From NCBI GenBank assembly GCA_003252105.1, contig QKDL01000054.1, positions 1 through 64,000 of the forward strand: a DNA stretch of 64,000 nt, read 5' to 3'. Positions 7,600-16,457 of the stretch are shown one piece after another (position 1 is the first letter of the stretch; each line of letters opens with the position of its first letter). This stretch comes from Arcobacter sp. Its GTDB lineage: Bacteria > Campylobacterota > Campylobacteria > Campylobacterales > Arcobacteraceae. Made by a program: the position numbers and the translations under genes. A model generated the notes under the pieces. The model was not told the DNA's origin and searched no databases. It saw only the letters and a program-made list of their open reading frames with translations.

Positions 7600-9408
7600 C
7601 TATTCAAGTCCAACAAAACTTTTTATTGGATGGTCTTCTGCAGGTAATTTTGTTAGTGTTTGATTATTTGCAGTTAAAGTTTCCATATATTTTACAAAAC
7701 TCATTGCATAATCTAAATATGTATCAACTCCTAATCCTCTTTCATCTTGAACAGTTTTAAAAGTTACATATCCATCTTTTCCACCAGCAGTATAAGAGTT
7801 AGTAACAATTGTATACATAGTATTATTACTAATTGTTGACCAAACTCCTGTTTGTCTATTTTTAATCTCTAAATTTGAGATTCTATTATTTGCAGTTGCA
7901 GTTAAATCTACATCATATTTTAAACCATAAGCATATGGGAAAGAACCAGTTGAACCTTCTGGGTCTATTGTATTTGTTATAGCATCTTCTAATACTTGTT
8001 TTATTTCATTTCCATACATTTGTAATTCAAATAGTGTGTTTGCAAAAGGTAACAGTGTATATGCATCGCCCATAGTAACTTCACCAGCTTCTATAGCAAC
8101 TCTAACTCCACCTGCATTTTGAATACAAGCATCAGCTAAATTACTTAAATCATAAAAAGATTTTGCAACAATTGGAGCAATATCACTTCCTAAAGGTAAA
8201 GCAGCAACACCATCTTTTGCATCACCAGGGATTCTATTGTGTCCAAGTCTTTCACTTGCAGTTCCAATTACAACTGTTTTTTTAGCATCCACTTCATCAG
8301 AATAAGTTTTTACAACACTTAAAGTATAAGCATCTTCAGTTGTAACTTCAATATTATTATTTGAAGCTATTGAATTTAAAATTGATGTTTTTATACTATC
8401 ACTTACTACTTGGTCATCACCATTAGCATCCTCTTGAGTAAACTCATCACCTACTAAAAGTAAAGGATTTCCACCACAAGATGTTACTTCTCCTGATTTA
8501 TTAAACTCAACATCTAAATTTCCAAGAATATGTCCATATTCCCAAGCATGAGCTATACAAACTTTTTTACCATCTTTTGATTGTTCAACAGTTGGATATG
8601 TACTTACACTACTTTCTAATCCTAAAGATGCAAAATCACCTTGTAAAGTGTGAGAATCTCCACCAATTATTACGTCAACTCCATTTAAAGCTTTTGCCAT
8701 AGTTACATCATTTGAATAACCTTGGTGAGTAAGTAATACTATTTTATTAACACCTAAAGAAATTAATTCATTTATATAATTTTGTGCCGTTTCTAATTCA
8801 TCTGAAAAGATTATCTCATCACTTGGATTTGAAGAATTTTGAGTTTTTCCAACAATATCAATACCTATAACTCCAACTTTTTCACCTGCTATCTCTTTGA
8901 TAATATATGGAGTCCAATACCCTTCTAATATATTCCCTGATTGAGGTACAACATTTGCAGAAACTACAGAAATCGTATCATTTAACATATCTAAAAATGA
9001 TTTTAATCCTGCATCTCCATCATCAAATTCATGATTTCCTAAAGCATAAGCATCCCAAGAGATTAGATTCATCATAGCTGCATCAGCTTCACCTTTAAAT
9101 AGTGAATAAAAAAGTGTCCCTTGAAAAACATCTCCAGCATTTAGTGTTAAAGAGTTTGGTTTTGTTTGTTTAAACTCATTTAATTTTGTTACAAACCTAG
9201 CATATCCACCTACAGATACATTTGTTGCTACTCCATCAAACTCTAAAGACATTGATTCACTTTCAATATGAGAATGGGTATCATCTACATGAAAAATCGA
9301 TAGATTAAAACTCTCTTCATCATTACTAGAAGAACTACTACTTCCACAACCTACAAATATGCTTCCTATTAAAAATAGTGAAGCTATATTTAAATAAAAC
9401 TTTTTCAT
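7600..9408 (-). CDS. 5'-nucleotidase / UDP-sugar hydrolase family lipoprotein
   Basis: Surface or periplasmic phosphoesterase of the UshA/5'-nucleotidase family, 602 residues from the chosen start. The lipobox FVGC puts Cys21 at the lipidation site, followed by a run of Ser. The N-terminal metallophosphatase domain shows D43/H45 (DDTHSH), D93 (NAGDVFQG), GNHEFD at 124-129, then LTHQGY and GGDSHTL. The C-terminal 5_nucleotid_C domain has NAGGVRVAIEAG. The open frame reaches GTG at 9417, but AGGAG (9416-9420) covers that codon and sits 8 nt from the ATG at 9408, which also gives a standard signal peptide (MKKFYLN...). It would release phosphate from nucleotides. A Pho-box-like promoter lies upstream. 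Confidence 0.9.
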   Translation of the reverse strand: MKKFYLNIASLFLIGSIFVGCGSSSSSSNDEESFNLSIFHVDDTHSHIESESMSLEFDGVATNVSVGGYARFVTKLNEFKQTKPNSLTLNAGDVFQGTLFYSLFKGEADAAMMNLISWDAYALGNHEFDDGDAGLKSFLDMLNDTISVVSANVVPQSGNILEGYWTPYIIKEIAGEKVGVIGIDIVGKTQNSSNPSDEIIFSDELETAQNYINELISLGVNKIVLLTHQGYSNDVTMAKALNGVDVIIGGDSHTLQGDFASLGLESSVSTYPTVEQSKDGKKVCIAHAWEYGHILGNLDVEFNKSGEVTSCGGNPLLLVGDEFTQEDANGDDQVVSDSIKTSILNSIASNNNIEVTTEDAYTLSVVKTYSDEVDAKKTVVIGTASERLGHNRIPGDAKDGVAALPLGSDIAPIVAKSFYDLSNLADACIQNAGGVRVAIEAGEVTMGDAYTLLPFANTLFELQMYGNEIKQVLEDAITNTIDPEGSTGSFPYAYGLKYDVDLTATANNRISNLEIKNRQTGVWSTISNNTMYTIVTNSYTAGGKDGYVTFKTVQDERGLGVDTYLDYAMSFVKYMETLTANNQTLTKLPAEDHPIKSFVGLE

Positions 9409-9436
9409 TAACATCACTCCTAAAAAAATATGGCAA

Positions 9437-9470
9437 ATTGTATTATTTAAAAGTTACATAATAATAACAA
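9437..9470 (-). promoter_or_regulatory. Pho-box-like promoter of the nucleotidase gene
   Basis: Reading leftward: TTGTTAT (9470-9464), TATT, ATGTAAC (9459-9453), 10 nt, then -10 TACAAT (9442-9437). The two 7-bp units are spaced 11 bp, as in PhoB operators of enteric bacteria. The same geometry occurs at 12419-12452, 12515-12548 and 16404-16437. Confidence 0.75.
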
Positions 9471-9518
9471 GTTTATTTATTGATTATTGTTAGATAGTTG
9501 TATTTTATTATTTTATCT

Positions 9519-9546
9519 TAATAAAGGGAAAAATTTCCCTTTATTA
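9519..9546 (-). terminator. Terminator after the phytase-like gene
   Basis: Near-perfect palindrome: TAATAAAGGGAAA (9519-9531) and TTTCCCTTTATTA (9534-9546). It lies just downstream of the stop at 9550 on the minus strand and ends in T-rich sequence. Confidence 0.75.
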
Positions 9547-9549
9547 GGT

Positions 9550-12387
9550 TTATTTAATTTCATAGATTGCAGTAGAACCACTCATCTCATAAGAAACTAA
9601 TAATAGATTTTTTCCATTTGGAGAATCATTAGCTGGAATAAATTTCATACCTTCAGGAGAGATATCACCTTTTGATTCAGTTTCAATATAATCCACAAAA
9701 GTTGCATTTGAAGGGTTTGTGATATTATAAACTAAAATAGCATTTTGTCTTTCTAATCCAACAAATGCATAAGTAACACCATCTATTGTTCCTAAAGCAA
9801 GAGCTTCAGGCTCTCCACCTTTATTTCCACTTCTTCCATCCATTTGACCTTCATCTTGATTAAATAGTGCTGGTTGAAGTTCTGCTATTTTTTTAGAAAT
9901 CTCATCACCACTATCCCATACTAAATCACCATTTGCATCCCAAATAGCAAAGCTTCTTGCACCATAAGTATATAATTTATCATAATCACCATCATTGTCT
10001 GTATCACCTAAATCAATCATAACTTTTAGGTCATTATCATTTTCATATGCAGATGCAATTGAAGGATCAAGTGTAAGTTTTGAGATTTTACTTTCATCTG
10101 TTAAAGCATCTCCAGTTTCTAAAGTATCACTTACATCATCTATAGGATATTCTCTTCCATCACCTTCATTTGCAGTTACTAAATATGTTTGACCATTATA
10201 AGTATATGAAGCTATTGAATCTGGTTGGTATAAACCAAAAAGTTGTAGATAGTTTTTCATCTCTATGATACCATTCTCTTCAATATCAATAGTATTTTGA
10301 CTTGAATAATCTTTTGCACCAAATGATTTGATATATGATAAAGTATTTGTAGTCAAATCAACTTTTGCTAAAGCATTATTTTCTTGTAAAGTTACATAAG
10401 CAAAATTACCATCAACAGTGATATATTCAGGTTCTAAATCTTTTGTTTGAGAGTTACTAGGAGTTCCACCAAGTCTAACAGCTGTACCATCATTTGCAGC
10501 AGTTGTAGCAATATTTAAAGCGATATCAGTATATGAATAATCAGATGTATTAATAACCCCAATAGTTCCCTCTGGGTCTACACTATAATCACCATTTGGT
10601 TCACCTTCATTTGCTACAATAACTCTTGAACCATCATCATTAAATGTAACCATATCTGGTAAATATCCAACTTGTACTGTATGTAAATGGTTTCCATTAA
10701 TGTCAAAGAATACTACATTTCCTTTGCTATTTGTTCTTAATCCATCAGTTGATTTAGTTTCAACTGCAACTGCAATCTTACCATCATGAGCAGTAACAGA
10801 ATTTACACCTGTACCATAAGAGCTTAAATCAATACTTGATACTAAAGTAGCAGAAGTTACATCTGAAATATTAATAATATCAATCTTATTATCCGCACCA
10901 TTTGTTACAAACATTCTTTTAGAAGCTTTATCATATGCAACGATTTCACTTCCTGCTTCTTTATTTGTATTGTATGAACCAACTTTTTCAAGTTTAGAAG
11001 ATAAATTTGGGTTTTCAACAACATATAAAGTATTTCCATCTACAGTTTTCATCTCAGAATCTATATATTTTTGTTCTAATACTCCTGATGTTGACCATGT
11101 AGCAAAGTCATCATCATTTAAAACACCTAAGTTACCATTTTTAAATACAATTAAACCTTCCATTTTATCATGTGGATAGTTTACCTCTTGAACCATATCT
11201 ACTACTAATTGTTTAGATACAGGATAGATACCATTTGAAGCTAAGGCTTCCCATCCACCATTTAATACAACTTGCTCTAATGTTAAACCATCAATTGTTA
11301 ATCCAATAGATCCATCTTGCGCCATATTATTTGCTAAAGAAAAACCTTCTAACTCTGTTCCTGAAGATAATTTGATTTTATATACATATTTTTGTAAATC
11401 AGAAGTATCTTTTAAGAAACTTCCATCTCTTTCAATAATTAAAAACTCATCATTACTTAATGCTACAATCTCAGAGTTTGAATTTTCATTTTTATCTTGT
11501 TTATAAAGATATTGTTTTGTTGCTCCTGTTTCCACATCAACAGTAACAATTCTTGTAATATTTAGTTTTCTAACTTCAGAAGATGGTAAATCCATTGTTG
11601 ATTGCATAATCCCAACAAGTGTTTTTTGATCAGGAGTTATAGTTAAACCTTCCATACCTCTGTTTGCTCTTCTATATGCAAACTCTGCTGGTAATGTAAA
11701 AGTATTTCTAGCATCAGAAATAAAAGGATTAATTCTTCCAATCTCTTTACCATTTGCATCAAAGTGTACCATATGTGGACCATACTCATCACTTATCCAA
11801 AATGTTCCATCATTTAATACTGCTAAACCTTCCCCATCTAAACCATAATCATCAAGTTTAATATTACCATCTTCATCTACAATTGTATTACCCTCAGCAT
11901 CATATGGAGTTTCACCAGTTCCTCCTAAAGCAGAAGTATTTGGTAATCCAGAAATCTCAGTTCCATCAGGTCTTTTTAAAAGTATATCTTTTATTTTTTT
12001 AACTGAGTTATCTGCTTGAATTTCAAAAAGTCCAATTCTAGGTACATAATTTGGAACTGGAAACATTTTCCCTTTTCCATCATCTCCTGTATATGTTGCA
12101 TTTGGACCTCTATCAGTTAATGCATAAAATTGTTTTTCATTTGTTGGATGAGCTGCAGCAGCAGAACCATACCCACCATTTCTTACAAAAAACTTTTCAC
12201 CATCTTTTGCACCATTATCTAACTCTTCACCAATCTCTACATATGGTAATAGTGCTCCACCATTAAAAAACTTTTCTATTACTGAATCTGTACTAGAATC
12301 ACTGCTAGATGAACTACCGCACCCCACTAAAGAGATAGATAAAACTGCACTTGCAACCGTTAAACTTAACCAATTTTTTTTATTCAT
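9550..12387 (-). CDS. Phytase-like esterase / choice-of-anchor I domain lipoprotein
   Basis: A 945-residue lipoprotein (lipobox LVGC, Cys23, then a Ser-rich linker). The N-terminal half (about 50-430) matches the 'esterase-like activity of phytase' family, with motifs ALTDRGPN, DGEGLAVLNDGTFWISDEYGPHM and RRANRGMEGLTITPD. The C-terminal half (about 460-940) matches the choice-of-anchor I beta-propeller-like domain, with repeats such as SEIVAYDKASKRMFVTNGADN and DMVTFNDDGSRVIVANEGEPNGDY. Related fusions occur among phosphate-starvation lipoproteins. I infer phosphoester hydrolysis; exact substrate is unknown. It has its own Pho-box-like promoter, back to back with that of phoX. Confidence 0.8.
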   Translation of the reverse strand: MNKKNWLSLTVASAVLSISLVGCGSSSSSDSSTDSVIEKFFNGGALLPYVEIGEELDNGAKDGEKFFVRNGGYGSAAAAHPTNEKQFYALTDRGPNATYTGDDGKGKMFPVPNYVPRIGLFEIQADNSVKKIKDILLKRPDGTEISGLPNTSALGGTGETPYDAEGNTIVDEDGNIKLDDYGLDGEGLAVLNDGTFWISDEYGPHMVHFDANGKEIGRINPFISDARNTFTLPAEFAYRRANRGMEGLTITPDQKTLVGIMQSTMDLPSSEVRKLNITRIVTVDVETGATKQYLYKQDKNENSNSEIVALSNDEFLIIERDGSFLKDTSDLQKYVYKIKLSSGTELEGFSLANNMAQDGSIGLTIDGLTLEQVVLNGGWEALASNGIYPVSKQLVVDMVQEVNYPHDKMEGLIVFKNGNLGVLNDDDFATWSTSGVLEQKYIDSEMKTVDGNTLYVVENPNLSSKLEKVGSYNTNKEAGSEIVAYDKASKRMFVTNGADNKIDIINISDVTSATLVSSIDLSSYGTGVNSVTAHDGKIAVAVETKSTDGLRTNSKGNVVFFDINGNHLHTVQVGYLPDMVTFNDDGSRVIVANEGEPNGDYSVDPEGTIGVINTSDYSYTDIALNIATTAANDGTAVRLGGTPSNSQTKDLEPEYITVDGNFAYVTLQENNALAKVDLTTNTLSYIKSFGAKDYSSQNTIDIEENGIIEMKNYLQLFGLYQPDSIASYTYNGQTYLVTANEGDGREYPIDDVSDTLETGDALTDESKISKLTLDPSIASAYENDNDLKVMIDLGDTDNDGDYDKLYTYGARSFAIWDANGDLVWDSGDEISKKIAELQPALFNQDEGQMDGRSGNKGGEPEALALGTIDGVTYAFVGLERQNAILVYNITNPSNATFVDYIETESKGDISPEGMKFIPANDSPNGKNLLLVSYEMSGSTAIYEIK

Positions 12388-12418
12388 TTATATTCCTTCC
12401 TAATTACGAAAATCAAAA

Positions 12419-12452
12419 ATTTTAGCTATAGAAAGTTACAAATTAATAACAT
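12419..12452 (-). promoter_or_regulatory. Pho-box-like promoter of the phytase-like gene
   Basis: Reading leftward: ATGTTAT (12452-12446), TAAT, TTGTAAC (12441-12435), 10 nt, then -10 TAAAAT (12424-12419). The 10-nt gap from second unit to -10 is the same as in the other three sites. Confidence 0.75.
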
Positions 12453-12514
12453 TATTTGATATGGCTACCTTTATTTTTTAACCTTAAAGAATACTAAAAT
12501 CTTTGATAGGTAAC

Positions 12515-12548
12515 CTGTAACTTAAATGTAATTTAAAAGTTTTAACAT
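12515..12548 (+). promoter_or_regulatory. Pho-box-like promoter of phoX
   Basis: CTGTAAC (12515-12521), TTAA, ATGTAAT (12526-12532), 10 nt, then -10 TAACAT (12543-12548). It forms a divergent control region with the site at 12419-12452, 62 bp away. It also places the probable transcript start near 12555, ahead of the chosen ATG at 12608. Confidence 0.78.
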
Positions 12549-12607
12549 TCACGTCTACTCGGTGGTATTGTAGAGTAAAAATGAAACTAAAAATAAGGAA
12601 TAATAGT

Positions 12608-14545
12608 ATGAGAAAATCATATATAAGTATAGCAGTAGCTTCAATGGTTGCTTCATTGGCACTTGTTGGTTGTGGAAGTAGTAGTAGCAGTTCAGATACA
12701 ACTGTTGACACTCCTTCATCTAACTCACTTGTTAGAGAATCTGGAATTGCAAAAAAAGTTGTTTTAGCAGAAATTCCTGCTCCTTTAACAAATGAAGAAA
12801 AATCTTCAATTATTGCTACAGATAGTGTAACTTATGATAATGGTGAAGGTAGTACAAGTACAATTGGTTTTACAAAATTAATTAGTGCAAAAACTATTAA
12901 CAACGGTCAAACATTTGGTGCAGTAAAAGATTTCAATGATGCAACAGTTACAGATAATGATGGTAATCTTATCATCTGTGATGGAGCAAATGGTAATATT
13001 GGTGGTTCAGGTTTAGACCATACATCAATATTAACAAACAATGGAAGAATTTTTGCAGTTTCTCAATTTGAGTGTGCAAATGGTTCTATGTATGGATATG
13101 AGTTATCTCAAGATGCATCAACTGGAGCTTTATCAGTTATTCCTAACTCGATGCAATATATTAGCCAAAAATCTGGTTTTGGTGGATGGGTTCACTGTGC
13201 TGGTATGGTAACACCTTGGGGTACTCACTTAGGTTCTGAAGAGTATGAACCTGATGCAAGAGCATTTACTGCTGCTTCTTATGATGCAAATTTAGGTTAT
13301 TTTAACGCTGGATATGGAGAAAGTGATTATTTTAACCAAAACTTAAAATACTACTGGAATGGTGATCATACTAAAACTAGTCCATACTACTATGGATTTA
13401 TCCCTGAAGTTTCTGTAAGTGCAACATCAACAACTCCTACTTATACATATACAAAACACTTTTCTATGGGTAGAGCTGCTTGGGAACTTGCATATGTTAT
13501 GCCTGATCAAAAAACTGCATACCTTTCAGATGATGGAACAAACGTAGGTTTTTATATGTATGTAGCTAACACTGCTGGTAACTTAAGTGCTGGTTCATTA
13601 TATGCTGCAAAATGGAATCAAACTTCTGGAGAAGAAGCTGGAGCTGCTGATTTAACATGGATTAAATTAGGAACTGCTACAGATGCTGAGATTAAATCAA
13701 TTTTAGATGCAGGTATAGAGTTTAGTGATATTTTTGATGCAGTTGATCCTGCTGATGATAACACATGTGCACAAGGTTACACAAGAATCAATACATCATG
13801 GGGATTAGAGTGTTTATCTGTAAAAGCTGGTAAAGAAAAAGCGGCAGCATTTTTAGAAACAAGAAGATACTCTGCAATGTTAGGTGCAACTACTGAGTTT
13901 AGAAAAGAAGAAGGTATTACTTATAATCCTGATCATAATAAACTTTATGTAGCTATGAGTGAGATTAGAAAAGGTATGTTAGATGGGGACTCTAATGATA
14001 CTGGTGGAAACAATGATATCAGATTAGCTGAAAACAAATGTGGTGCAGTTTATGGTTTAGATGTTTATGGTGCAACTGAAACACCTAAAGATAGTACAAA
14101 TACTACAATCAATAGTTCATATGTTGTAAAAAATATGTATGGTGTAGTAAGAGGAATCGCAGCTTCTTATGATGCTGGTTCAGATTATGAAGCATATACA
14201 TGTGCTCCTGATTCAATTGCACATCCAGATAATATCACTTATTTACAAGGTGAAAACCTATTAGTTATTGGTGAAGATACAGACAGACATCCAAATGACT
14301 TTATTTGGGCATATGATGTTGTAAGTGGAAAAATGACAAGAATTTTATCAACTCCATATGGTTCTGAAACTACATCTCCATACTGGTATAAAGATATCAA
14401 TGGATTTGGTTACTTAACTGCTGTTACTCAACACCCATTTGGTGAAACAAGTAGTAGTGATCCTGATTATTCATTAGTTGAATCTGCAACAAACAAAGAA
14501 TCATCTTTTGGTGTTGTTGGACCATTTAACTTCACAGCTAGATAA
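12608..14545 (+). CDS. phoX: PhoX-family alkaline phosphatase (DUF839), lipoprotein
   Basis: Monomeric alkaline phosphatase of the PhoX type, which uses calcium and iron rather than zinc. It has 645 residues from the chosen start. The family block GGWVHCAGMVTPWGTHLGSEEY falls at about 192-213, and FSMGRAAWELAYVMPDQKTAYLSDDG and IAHPDNITYLQGENLLVIGED follow. The lipobox LVGC puts Cys22 ahead of a Ser run, so this copy is a lipoprotein rather than a Tat-exported soluble enzyme; no twin-Arg is present. The frame extends to ATG 12581, but AGGAA at 12595-12599 lies 8 nt from ATG 12608, which starts a normal signal peptide (MRKSYIS). The Pho-box-like site upstream fits phosphate-starvation induction. 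Confidence 0.9.
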   Translation: MRKSYISIAVASMVASLALVGCGSSSSSSDTTVDTPSSNSLVRESGIAKKVVLAEIPAPLTNEEKSSIIATDSVTYDNGEGSTSTIGFTKLISAKTINNGQTFGAVKDFNDATVTDNDGNLIICDGANGNIGGSGLDHTSILTNNGRIFAVSQFECANGSMYGYELSQDASTGALSVIPNSMQYISQKSGFGGWVHCAGMVTPWGTHLGSEEYEPDARAFTAASYDANLGYFNAGYGESDYFNQNLKYYWNGDHTKTSPYYYGFIPEVSVSATSTTPTYTYTKHFSMGRAAWELAYVMPDQKTAYLSDDGTNVGFYMYVANTAGNLSAGSLYAAKWNQTSGEEAGAADLTWIKLGTATDAEIKSILDAGIEFSDIFDAVDPADDNTCAQGYTRINTSWGLECLSVKAGKEKAAAFLETRRYSAMLGATTEFRKEEGITYNPDHNKLYVAMSEIRKGMLDGDSNDTGGNNDIRLAENKCGAVYGLDVYGATETPKDSTNTTINSSYVVKNMYGVVRGIAASYDAGSDYEAYTCAPDSIAHPDNITYLQGENLLVIGEDTDRHPNDFIWAYDVVSGKMTRILSTPYGSETTSPYWYKDINGFGYLTAVTQHPFGETSSSDPDYSLVESATNKESSFGVVGPFNFTAR

Positions 14546-14552
14546 TATTAAA

Positions 14553-14626
14553 TATTTATAAAAGGGTTTATCCCCTTTTATAAATAGATTGTGAACTAAA
14601 AAATAGTTTAGAATCTATTTATAAAA
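14553..14626 (+). terminator. Two mutually exclusive hairpins between phoX and the cytochrome gene
   Basis: Arm 1 (14553-14566, TATTTATAAAAGGG) pairs perfectly with arm 2 (14573-14586). Arm 2 is also part of a 15-nt segment (14576-14590) that pairs perfectly with arm 3 (14612-14626), enclosing a smaller stem AACTA/TAGTT. Only one pairing can form at a time. Arm 3 ends 3-5 nt before the ribosome binding site of the next gene. It may be a simple terminator plus a second hairpin or a switch. Confidence 0.55.
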
Positions 14627-14639
14627 ATTAGGGTGAATT

Positions 14640-16385
14640 ATGCAAAAAAAAGTTTTTTACGGTATATCGACTTTAGGAATATTATCAATATTAGTATTTA
14701 TTGGTTGTGGAGGAAGTAGTTCTTCAACAAATATCTCTTCTAGTAGACAAGTTTTAGATATAAATTTTAAAGCAACGGATTCTATAAACAATAGAGCGGC
14801 ATATGTAACAAGTCAATGTTATACTAAAACTACAGATGATAATAATAGTGTTCATAATCCATGTTTTACATGTCATATTAATTCTGCTACACCAAATTAT
14901 ATCAATGATTTTGAGTTACAAGAGCTTCATGATTTTGGAGATTATACAAAAACAAATAGATTCACAAATCTATTTAAAGATAGAACAGAGGCTGTAAATG
15001 CTATAAGTGATGAGAAAATTTTAAGTTATGTTAGAGAAGATAATTATAAAGACAATAACAATAATCTAATTTTAGCAAACAAATTAAATAGCATACCTTC
15101 AAACTGGGATGTAAATGAAAATGGTAAATGGGATGGTTATATTCCTGATTGTTATTTCAATTTTGATAATGAAGGTTTTGATAAAAATCCAAATGGAGAT
15201 TATACAGGATGGAGAGCATTTGCATATTATCCATTTTTGGGAACATTTTGGCCAACAAATGGAAGTACAGATGATGTTTTAATAAGATTGGCAAAAGAGT
15301 TTCAACAAGACACAAATGGAGTATTTAATAAAGAAGTTTATAAAATAAATCTTGCGATTGTTGAATCATTGATAAAGAGAAAAGATATTGATTTAGAAAA
15401 TAGTGTTGATGAAAACTTATATCAAGTTGACTTGGATAAAAATGGTACTTTAGGTACTGCTTCAAAAATAGTTTATAATTGGGAAAAATACTCTTATAAT
15501 TCAATTACTGGGAAATACTACAATTTTGCTATGAGTTATGTTGGTTTAGCAAAAACACTTTTAGAATCAAATACTTATTTAATAGGCCCTGGAAGATACC
15601 CTAAAGGAACTGAGTTTTTACATACAGTAAGATATATTGATATTGATGAAAATACTGACACAATAAAAATAGCTCCTAGAATGAAAGAGCTTAGATATGG
15701 TAAAAAATATACTTGGCTTGGAGATTGGGATTTAGAAAATGCCACTTCTGCTGAAGTTAAAGATAAAAATGATTTCCCTGATAGAATTAGAACAATCCAA
15801 GGAAACACAGAAGAAGGACTTCTTACAGGTCTTGGTTGGGTATATCAAGGTTTTATCGAAGATGAAAATGGAGAGTTAAGACCACAAAACTATGAAGAAA
15901 CACAATATTGTATCGGTTGTCACTCTGGTATTGGAGCAATTACAGATAGTACTTTTGTATTTCAAAGAAAATTTGACAATTCACATTTTCAAAAAGGATG
16001 GTATCACTGGTCACAAGATACAAATGGTTTAAATGGAATATTAGAACCAAAAACAGCAGATAATAGATATGAATATACACTTTATTTAGAACAAAATAAA
16101 GCTGGTGATGAGTTTAGAAGTAATAGTGAGATTATGGAAAAATTCTTTGATAACGAAGGAAATTTACTTGATGGTCAAGTACAAATAATGAGAGAAAATA
16201 TAGCATATTTATTATATCCTAGTACACAAAGAGCTTTAGAGTTAAACAAAGCTTATAAAGTGATTGTTGATGAACAAAGTTTTATTTATGGAAGAGATGC
16301 TCATGTTAAACCACTAGACAATGTAGAACAAGAGATAAAAGATGTAGGTCTAAGTACAGGAATTACGGCGGTAAAATATGAATAG
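14640..16385 (+). CDS. Di-heme c-type cytochrome lipoprotein, function unknown
   Basis: A 581-residue lipoprotein (lipobox FIGC, Cys23, Ser-rich linker) with two heme c motifs, CFTCH at 75-79 and CIGCH at 424-428, about 350 residues apart. The long region between, rich in Asp, Asn and Tyr, matches no family I recognise by eye; DENGKWDG-like and DLDKNGT segments could bind calcium. AGGG precedes the ATG. It lies 94 nt after phoX behind hairpins and has no Pho-box-like site of its own, so it may depend on readthrough from phoX. A redox role next to a phosphatase is unexplained. It was not called as a decaheme or peroxidase because only two CXXCH motifs exist. Confidence 0.8.
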   Translation: MQKKVFYGISTLGILSILVFIGCGGSSSSTNISSSRQVLDINFKATDSINNRAAYVTSQCYTKTTDDNNSVHNPCFTCHINSATPNYINDFELQELHDFGDYTKTNRFTNLFKDRTEAVNAISDEKILSYVREDNYKDNNNNLILANKLNSIPSNWDVNENGKWDGYIPDCYFNFDNEGFDKNPNGDYTGWRAFAYYPFLGTFWPTNGSTDDVLIRLAKEFQQDTNGVFNKEVYKINLAIVESLIKRKDIDLENSVDENLYQVDLDKNGTLGTASKIVYNWEKYSYNSITGKYYNFAMSYVGLAKTLLESNTYLIGPGRYPKGTEFLHTVRYIDIDENTDTIKIAPRMKELRYGKKYTWLGDWDLENATSAEVKDKNDFPDRIRTIQGNTEEGLLTGLGWVYQGFIEDENGELRPQNYEETQYCIGCHSGIGAITDSTFVFQRKFDNSHFQKGWYHWSQDTNGLNGILEPKTADNRYEYTLYLEQNKAGDEFRSNSEIMEKFFDNEGNLLDGQVQIMRENIAYLLYPSTQRALELNKAYKVIVDEQSFIYGRDAHVKPLDNVEQEIKDVGLSTGITAVKYE

Positions 16386-16403
16386 TATTTATACTATTTA
16401 TAG

Positions 16404-16437
16404 CTGTAACTTTTTTGTAATTCATTTTTCTTAAAAT
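16404..16437 (+). promoter_or_regulatory. Pho-box-like promoter of the ornithine-lipid synthase gene
   Basis: CTGTAAC (16404-16410), TTTT, TTGTAAT (16415-16421), 10 nt, then -10 TAAAAT (16432-16437), 20 nt before the start codon at 16458. It is the best match of the four sites. Confidence 0.8.
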
Positions 16438-16457
16438 TCTAAATTTAAGGAGAAAAA

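Noticed and set aside
12388-12607. Sigma-54 type promoter in the divergent phoX region
   Set aside because: No GG/GC elements at -24/-12 spacing; the Pho-box plus -10 pattern explains the region better.
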